From NCBI GenBank assembly GCA_045634085.1, contig JAZQZM010000087.1, positions 1 through 29,202 on the forward strand: 29,202 nt of DNA. Reading direction: 5' to 3'. Below, piece by piece: positions 24,235 to 29,202 of the stretch (position 1 is the first letter of the stretch; each line of letters starts with the position of its first letter). A program made the translations under genes and the position numbers. This DNA is from HGM04593 sp045634085 (GTDB taxonomy: Bacteria; Bacteroidota; Bacteroidia; Bacteroidales; Bacteroidaceae). A model generated the notes under the pieces. The model ran no database searches. It had not been told where the DNA came from and was given only the letters and a program-made list of their open reading frames with translations.

Positions 24235-26481
24235 TTAAACATTTTCCCGAATGATGCGAGTTTCCTCGGGAACACCTAATTTGTCTATATTCGTGATGTG
24301 GGTAGGGATGGTGATAGAGGTCAGTCTATAGCAACCCTCAAATGCATCATTTCCAATGCTTGTAACACTGCTGGGGATGGTGATAGAGGTCAGGTTCTTG
24401 CAAAACCGAAATGCCTTTTCTCCAATGCTGATCACACTGCTGGGGATGGTGATAGAGGTCAGGCTAGAGCAACCCTCAAATGCATCATTTCCAATGCTTG
24501 TAACACTGCTGGGTATGGTGATTGAGGTCAGGTTATCGCACTCCCCAAATGCCCCCTCTCCAATGCTAGTCACACTGCTGGGTATGGTGATTGAGGTCAG
24601 GTTATCGCACTTCCAAAATGCCCTATCTCCAATGCTGGTCACACTGCTGGGGATAGTGATAGAGGTCAGGCTCCTGCACCCACGAAATACCTTATCTCCA
24701 ATGCTGGTCACACTGCTTGGGATAGTGACTGAGGTCAGGCTCTCGCAATCATTAAATGCCCCCTCTCCAATGCTAGTCACACTGCTGGGTATGGTGATTG
24801 AGGTCAGGTTATCGCACCAACCAAATGCCCCCTCTCCAATGCTCGTCACACTGCTGGGCATAGTGATAGAGATCAGGCTAGAGCAACCATTAAATGCCCT
24901 ATCTCCAATACTGGTCACACTGCTGGGGATGGCGATTGAGGTCAGGCTTTTACAACCACCAAAAGTCTTAGGTCCAATGCTGGTCACACTGCTGGGGATA
25001 GTGATAGAGGTCAGGCTCTCGCACCAAGCAAATGCCGCCTCTCCAATGCTGGTTACTCCTTTAGGAATGTTTATGCTTGTCAAATCCTCGCAGCCAGAAA
25101 AGGCGTTCATCTCAATCTCGGTAGTTCCATCAGGAATGATTCCAACTCCATCCTCTACTTCGTAGCCTTCAATATCTTCATCATCTTCATCATCATTCCA
25201 TTCCTCGTCTTCATCTTCATTATCATTCCATTCCTCGTCTTCATCTTCATCATTATTCCATTCCTCGTCTTCTTCATCATCATTCCATTCGTCATCGCAG
25301 TCCTCGTCTTCTTCATCATCGCTGTCTACGGGTTCATAAGCAGGTACATACTCCGCTATCTTCTCCAAATACGACTTGTATTCTTCAAAGACCTCATTCT
25401 CTGGCTTGTCGATTAACACCTCGCCGTTATATTCAATCTTGAGATTTGAGTAACCTACATCATCCCATAGAAATACATAGAGCAGAACCATAAGTGCCAG
25501 TTTCTGCCTGTCATTTACATCAATATCTGTATGGGTAATGAACAATTCAGCTATAGTATTGAACCTTTCCAAAGTCATATCATCCACTTGATATAACATA
25601 CACCCGGTTTCTTCAAAAACCTCACTTTCTAACCATTTTTTAAATGTATCTTCACCAAAACAAGATGATATTACCATTGAACCATACTGCTCAAAGATTT
25701 CACAAAATATTTCTTTATTGTCCATATTAGTTAAAGATTTTTTTTGATATTCTATTGCCTCTTCATTCCCTTGCTCGGCAGCCTTCAGGTACCATTTCTC
25801 GGCTCCATCTTCGCCGCCTGCAGGAACTCTCTCTCCCAGTTCCTCTAAAAAGCCGATAGCCTCCTCATGTCCTTGCTCTGCCGCCTTGCGATACCATTTC
25901 ATTGATTCTTCATTGTTCTGTTCTATACCCAAGCCCAGACTGTATGCAACGCCCAGTTCATACTGCGCCGCAGCGTGTCCCAGCTCGGCAGCCTCCTGGA
26001 AACAACCAATGGCATCTTCAAGCTCGCAGACCTCTTTTAACATGCTGCCAAGACAATAGTACGATTCAACATGTCCTTGTTCTGCAGCTTTCAAGTACCA
26101 TTGGGCAGCAGCTTCGTCGTCCTTGTTCTTGCCGTTCTTGCCATAGTAGTAATCTTGGGCTGTACGGTAACAAGTCTCGGCATCCTCTTGCTGACCGGCT
26201 GCAACAATCTCGCCAGTGGCAGTTGCCTTTACCGCCATTTCAACAATCTTTGCTCCGCACTCGGGGCAGAATTTGCTGTCACTCTCAATGTTGCAATTGG
26301 GGCACATCTTCACAATCTTCTCTACCACCTCTACGGTCTTTGTACCACATTCGGGACAAAAATTGCTATCTACTTCAATGTTGCATTTGGGGCATACTCT
26401 TAGTGTCTTCTCAATAAGCCTTGTTCCGCACTCGGGGCAGAACTTACTGTCGAATTCTTTTTTACAGTTTGGGCAATACAT
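24235..26481 (-). CDS. Zinc-ribbon / Sel1 / acidic-linker / LRR_5 mosaic protein
   Basis: A 748-residue cytosolic protein of unusual build. Residues 1-81 hold three zinc ribbons with CxxC...CxxC pairs (C3/C6/C15/C18, C30/C33/C42/C45, C60/C63/C72/C75). Residues about 100-250 are Sel1-type (TPR-like) repeats (WYLKAAEQGHVES, GCFQEAAELGHAAAQ, WYRKAAEQGHEEA, WYLKAAEQGNEEA). Residues about 255-390 form a unique helical domain (NKEIFCEIFEQYG ... LYVFLWDDVG). Residues about 395-440 form an acidic DEEWND repeat. Twelve 23-residue LRR_5 repeats (SSVTSIGxxAFxxCxxLTSITIP) follow, and the end is GVPEETRIIRENV. All parts are protein-interaction modules and no catalytic site is seen. A role as scaffold or sensor is inference. 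Confidence 0.85.
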   Translation of the reverse strand: MYCPNCKKEFDSKFCPECGTRLIEKTLRVCPKCNIEVDSNFCPECGTKTVEVVEKIVKMCPNCNIESDSKFCPECGAKIVEMAVKATATGEIVAAGQQEDAETCYRTAQDYYYGKNGKNKDDEAAAQWYLKAAEQGHVESYYCLGSMLKEVCELEDAIGCFQEAAELGHAAAQYELGVAYSLGLGIEQNNEESMKWYRKAAEQGHEEAIGFLEELGERVPAGGEDGAEKWYLKAAEQGNEEAIEYQKKSLTNMDNKEIFCEIFEQYGSMVISSCFGEDTFKKWLESEVFEETGCMLYQVDDMTLERFNTIAELFITHTDIDVNDRQKLALMVLLYVFLWDDVGYSNLKIEYNGEVLIDKPENEVFEEYKSYLEKIAEYVPAYEPVDSDDEEDEDCDDEWNDDEEDEEWNNDEDEDEEWNDNEDEDEEWNDDEDDEDIEGYEVEDGVGIIPDGTTEIEMNAFSGCEDLTSINIPKGVTSIGEAAFAWCESLTSITIPSSVTSIGPKTFGGCKSLTSIAIPSSVTSIGDRAFNGCSSLISITMPSSVTSIGEGAFGWCDNLTSITIPSSVTSIGEGAFNDCESLTSVTIPSSVTSIGDKVFRGCRSLTSITIPSSVTSIGDRAFWKCDNLTSITIPSSVTSIGEGAFGECDNLTSITIPSSVTSIGNDAFEGCSSLTSITIPSSVISIGEKAFRFCKNLTSITIPSSVTSIGNDAFEGCYRLTSITIPTHITNIDKLGVPEETRIIRENV
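24304..25131 (-). repeat. 69-bp tandem repeat array encoding 12 LRR_5 units
   Basis: Twelve in-frame 69-base units. The framework codons (SSVTSIG, LTSITIP) are almost identical in DNA, including third positions, across most units. Variation is concentrated at two codons after SIG, two between AF and C, and two after C. The near identity of synonymous sites points to recent unit duplication or gene conversion. Confidence 0.9.
25175..25320 (-). repeat. Acidic tandem repeat (DEEWND units)
   Basis: Roughly four units of 30-39 bases with the core ATTCCATTCCTCGTCTTC on the + strand encode DEDEEWND-type acidic linkers. Such an array can change length by slippage without a frameshift if units are multiples of three. 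Confidence 0.75.
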
Positions 26482-26526
26482 AGTATATAAGTTTTTTAGA
26501 TTATTGAATTACAAATGAATAAAAAA

Positions 26527-26815
26527 AGGAAATAACTTACCCCTCCCAATTTGTTAATATTGTTAAACCACACCCTCCTGCGCTGTTCCTTGCTTGCGAG
26601 CTTCTCGCAGGCGCAGTCCTGCAGAAGCGAGTGCAGCGGTGAGGCCTCGTTGCTATGGAGCACACAGTTTATTGCGTGTTTGCGTGCGATGTTCTCTATC
26701 TGCCACCGCTGAAGTCGTGGCTTGCAGCAAGCGTTGCAGCGTCGTTCTCGCCTTTGTATAGCAGATGTTTGCTGTATGTCATGTATTGAATGAAAAACTT
26801 TTTTGTCAGTCATTA
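26527..26815 (-). pseudogene. Frameshifted C-terminal remnant of an AAA-type ATPase
   Basis: One minus-strand frame reads YKGENDAATLAASHDFSGG and then meets a stop; the next frame continues QIENIARKHAINCVLH, then LHSLLQDCACEKLASKEQRR and RVWFNNINKLGG. Joined by adding one base near 26701-26705 they give the typical end of a Bacteroidales AAA ATPase (FSGGQIENIARK sensor-2 region, then EDCACEKL). No P-loop part is present upstream, so this is a decayed 3' fragment. It fills the 390-base gap between two LRR genes. Family assignment is from the motif only. Confidence 0.6.
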
Positions 26816-26874
26816 ATATCCCGGTTATAAATGTAGCCGACATTATTGGTTTTGTGTATCATTGGCGATTAGCT

Positions 26875-27318
26875 TCAATCCCAATGGCTCCAACTGTCAT
26901 CCGGGTCTATTGAGGCTGCCGCTCCCGTCTGCAATAATCCGGCAAGTCCATTGAACGGTTTGTCTAAAGTCTGTTTTGCGCAACAGCCAAAGCGCACTTC
27001 AATCCTCTGTACATCACCGCGCAAGTTCACCTCCTGCAAATTGTGACAGTTACGGAAAGCATTGGGGTCTATCTCCTTTACCGATGAGGTTAGGCTCACG
27101 CTCCTTAGCTGTGGCAGTGCCTGGAATGTAGTTTGCCCAATTCTTGTTATTCCCTGACACCATATCTCCACTGCAACCAATGTGTTGCGGTCGGCATTTT
27201 TAACTGCATCGTGCAGTTCATCCTCGTTCTTTATTTCTACTTCCTGTATTGTTTCAATCCCATTCTTCTCAAATGTGAATAATGCACAATCCTTAAAACT
27301 TCTGATTCGTATTGCCAT
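26875..27318 (-). CDS. Short LRR_5-containing protein
   Basis: A 147-residue protein. Residues 1-50 (MAIRIRSFKDCALFTFEKNG ... EDELHDAVKNADRN) are non-repeat; then come two to three degenerate LRR_5 units (GITRIGQTTFQALPQLRSVSL, SVKEIDPNAFRNCHNLQEV) and a C-terminus ending DPDDSWSHWD. ATG 27318 is chosen over an in-frame ATG at 27384 because the promoter at 27397-27428 would leave almost no leader for the latter. The A-rich leader before 27318 is normal for the phylum. Its N-terminus is not like the other LRR proteins here. Function unknown. Confidence 0.75.
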   Translation of the reverse strand: MAIRIRSFKDCALFTFEKNGIETIQEVEIKNEDELHDAVKNADRNTLVAVEIWCQGITRIGQTTFQALPQLRSVSLTSSVKEIDPNAFRNCHNLQEVNLRGDVQRIEVRFGCCAKQTLDKPFNGLAGLLQTGAAASIDPDDSWSHWD

Positions 27319-27396
27319 TGTTGTGTTTTTTTTGTGGTTTATTTTATACTTGGCAGTTGTAGACTTTGGGTCCTGCTGTTGCATTTTATTCCATCG

Positions 27397-27428
27397 CTAA
27401 TATAGAAACATTTTTGCAGTAATTCAAA
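27397..27428 (-). promoter_or_regulatory. Promoter of the 147-residue LRR gene
   Basis: Minus strand: TTTG (27428-27425), 20 bases ending GTTTC, then TATATTAG (27404-27397). Same layout as at 22743 and 23664. Confidence 0.6.
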
Positions 27429-27463
27429 AAATAGGGCGATTTTATTTCCCCCTTAAAAGCAAT

Positions 27464-27492
27464 ATCACGCACCCCAAAGTGAGGTGCGTGAT
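27464..27492 (-). terminator. Terminator hairpin of the LRR 3' cassette (copy B)
   Basis: ATCACGCACC / GGTGCGTGAT, a 10-bp stem followed on the minus strand by ATTGCTTTTAAG. With 27493-27535 it repeats the 3' tail found at 23729-23797. Confidence 0.7.
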
Positions 27493-27517
27493 GTTCGTCA
27501 GGGTAGTGTATATACTG

Positions 27518-27602
27518 TCAGATTTCCACTACAAAAGTACCACCTGACGATGTCGCCTGTTTAGCTTTTAAAGGAACGCATTCATCTGTGGAACAGTCTC
27601 TT
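27518..27602 (-). pseudogene. C-terminal remnant of a second LRR 3' end
   Basis: Directly behind the stop of the large LRR gene, a different frame reads KRDCSTDECVPLKAKQATSS then GGTFVVEI and TGA (27520-27518). Its end VVEI and the downstream bases are the same as in the remnant at 23783-23956. It has no start and looks like the leftover end of an earlier gene copy. Confidence 0.55.
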
Positions 27603-29202
27603 TTATATCTCTACAAAATTTCCGTAAAGCTTTTTAGGGAGGCAAGAGTAGCATCCTTCACTAATTATTGCCTTCACATTCTTGTAGTAGTCGCTTGCGC
27701 CGGCAGGTACCTTTATAACCTTTGGCGAAGTTTCATCGCCCCAGAAGGCACAATCTCCAAGTTTACTTATCTTTGCCGGGAGTGTAATTTCCTCCAATGG
27801 GCACTTGTTGAAGGCATTGCTTTCAAGTGATGAAATCCCATTTGGTATGACAACATGGGTGAGTGCGGTATGGCAAAAAGCTGCTCTGCCAATCGTCTTT
27901 AGCCCTCCGGGTAACACGATGTTTGAGAGTGCTTTATTCATATAGAAAGCGCAGCTTTTAATCGTCTTTACCCCCTTGCCTATGGTAAGGTCTCTAAGTT
28001 CATGACAGTGTGAGAAAGCGTATTTTCCAATCGTTGCTACACTGTCAGGGATATTGACCCTGGTAAGATGAGTGCAACTCTCGAAAGTGTTGTCAGCAAT
28101 AGTTGTTACACTATCAGGGATATCTATTTCGGTAAGGCCACATTCTGCAAAAGCATTCTCCTCAATATTAGTGACACTGTGTGGGATGGCAATGCTTTTG
28201 AGTTGTCTGGCATCCCAGAAGGCACCACTTCCAATCACAGTCACGCTGTCGGGGATAACCGTTGTGCAGCATCCATACAACAATTTGTTGGTTGCAGTCT
28301 CAATAATGGCATTGCATCCTTTGCGTGAGTCGTAGGTGGGATGCCCTTCGGCAACGGCAAGACTTTTGAGTGCATAACATTCAAGGAACAACCCATTGGG
28401 TATTTCTGCCACACTCTTTGGCAGTACAAAACTCTCTAAGCTGTGGCATTCGTAAAAGGCTCTATACCCAATAGTCTTTACACCTTCGGCTACAGTAATG
28501 CTTTTCAGCGAATCGCAATGAAAGAAAGCCTCTGCACCAATCTCGGTAACGCCCTCCTCTATGGTAACACTTGTGAGCTCACAGCAGAATTCAAAGGCTT
28601 TCTCGCCAATGGTCTTCACATTGCCGGGAATTGTTATTTCCGTAATGCAACTCTGCTTGAATGCACTTCTTTCAATGGTTGTAACACTGTCGGGAATCTC
28701 TATTTTTGTAAGCTTGCTATCACTGAAGGCATAATCTCCAATAGTTGTCACGCTGTTGGGGATAACCGTTGTACTGCATGTGTATAACAGTTTGTTGGTT
28801 GCGGTCTCAATGATGGCATTACATCCTTCGCGTGAGTCATAGACCGGATTACCTTCGGCAATTATTATGCTCTCATAACTGCTGGTTTCATAATTACCTA
28901 ATCCTATTTTAGTTACACTCGTTGGAATGGTTATGCTCTTGAGTGCCGGGCAAGATCCGATTCCATACAAATCTGTGGCACCTTCCTCTATGACTATACT
29001 CTCAAGGCTGGTGCAACCAGAGAAAATACCGTAGCCGGTAGTCTTTAGGCTCAACGTTTTGGGGAAGGTGAGGCCGGTTATCTTGCTGCAACCTTTGAAA
29101 GCGTAATTGCCAATACGTGTCAAGCCTTCAGGGAGAACAAAATCTGTAAGGTTATTGCATCCCTCAAAAGCGTTTTCACCAATCTTCTTAAGGCCTTTTT
29201 CC
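27603..29202 (-). CDS. Large BspA-type LRR_5 protein (N-terminus outside window)
   Basis: At least 532 residues; the frame is open to the window edge, so the gene starts beyond 29202. It consists almost wholly of LRR_5 repeats (IPDSVTTIERSAFKQSCITEI, EEGVTEIGAEAFFHCDSLKSI, IPDSVATIGKYAFSHCHELRDL). Two islands NPVYDSREGCNAIIETATNK and HPTYDSRKGCNAIIETATNK are like the one in the 195-residue LRR protein. The C-terminus is a short cap (VPAGASDYYKNV ... YGNFVEI). BspA-like proteins bind host matrix or other proteins; whether this one is secreted cannot be told without its N-terminus. Confidence 0.85.
   Translation of the reverse strand, partial: EKGLKKIGENAFEGCNNLTDFVLPEGLTRIGNYAFKGCSKITGLTFPKTLSLKTTGYGIFSGCTSLESIVIEEGATDLYGIGSCPALKSITIPTSVTKIGLGNYETSSYESIIIAEGNPVYDSREGCNAIIETATNKLLYTCSTTVIPNSVTTIGDYAFSDSKLTKIEIPDSVTTIERSAFKQSCITEITIPGNVKTIGEKAFEFCCELTSVTIEEGVTEIGAEAFFHCDSLKSITVAEGVKTIGYRAFYECHSLESFVLPKSVAEIPNGLFLECYALKSLAVAEGHPTYDSRKGCNAIIETATNKLLYGCCTTVIPDSVTVIGSGAFWDARQLKSIAIPHSVTNIEENAFAECGLTEIDIPDSVTTIADNTFESCTHLTRVNIPDSVATIGKYAFSHCHELRDLTIGKGVKTIKSCAFYMNKALSNIVLPGGLKTIGRAAFCHTALTHVVIPNGISSLESNAFNKCPLEEITLPAKISKLGDCAFWGDETSPKVIKVPAGASDYYKNVKAIISEGCYSCLPKKLYGNFVEI

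Noticed and set aside
24304..25131. CRISPR array
   Set aside because: The repeats are 69-bp in-frame coding units without unique spacers.
24298..25165. Long + strand frames opposite the LRR array
   Set aside because: They mirror the 69-bp repeat in another frame; the minus strand gives a clear LRR_5 protein.

Overview
The window looks like a chromosomal segment of a gut-type Bacteroidales bacterium, probably Prevotellaceae or a close relative. The evidence is a set of Bacteroidetes families (DUF5606, DUF4923, DUF3276/PUR-alpha, an extended NusB, YbbR next to YajC), promoters of the -33 TTTG / -7 TAnnTTTG type, AT-rich leaders with few strong Shine-Dalgarno sites, and long secreted proteins ending in a 'VYDLQGRK ... 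G(V/I)YI' tail.

Layout. (1) 1-10922, + strand: the 3' end of a secreted protein, a 470-base intergenic stretch, a 2986-residue multi-modular sialidase and a 62-residue small ORF 16 bases behind it. A perfect 18-bp bidirectional hairpin (10950-10989) closes this block. (2) 10988-13175, - strand: DUF3276, then rplY/ctc, pth and hslR. (3) 13525-17789, + strand: nusB, yajC, ybbR, coaE, a DUF5606 protein and a DUF4923 exported protein, ending in a 20-24 bp perfect hairpin at 17803-17854. (4) 17857-29202, all - strand: an accessory, mosaic region. It holds a lone reverse transcriptase with a structured intergenic RNA candidate directly upstream, several uncharacterised proteins, four BspA-type (LRR_5) leucine-rich repeat genes or parts of genes, and at least three gene relics (an AAA-type ATPase end and two LRR 3' ends).

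How the parts fit. Block 1 is secreted glycan-foraging machinery (sialic acid release). Blocks 2-3 are core translation, secretion, CoA and envelope housekeeping. Block 4 has the features of a plastic defence or variable-protein locus. The RT is not a retron, group II intron or DGR enzyme by its motifs (YSDD; GTPLAVFLSN; no NAxxH, no SQ motif, no HNH domain). Its 314-base upstream gap is closed by a 13-bp inverted repeat followed by AGC on the RT strand and contains several strong hairpins. This resembles the upstream non-coding RNA of retrons and of defence-associated RTs such as DRT2. The LRR genes around it share a promoter core and a 3' tail-plus-hairpin cassette, and one carries a nearly identical 69-bp DNA repeat array. 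These are signs of recombination-driven remodelling. The RT plus RNA pair is the strongest candidate for an undescribed system.
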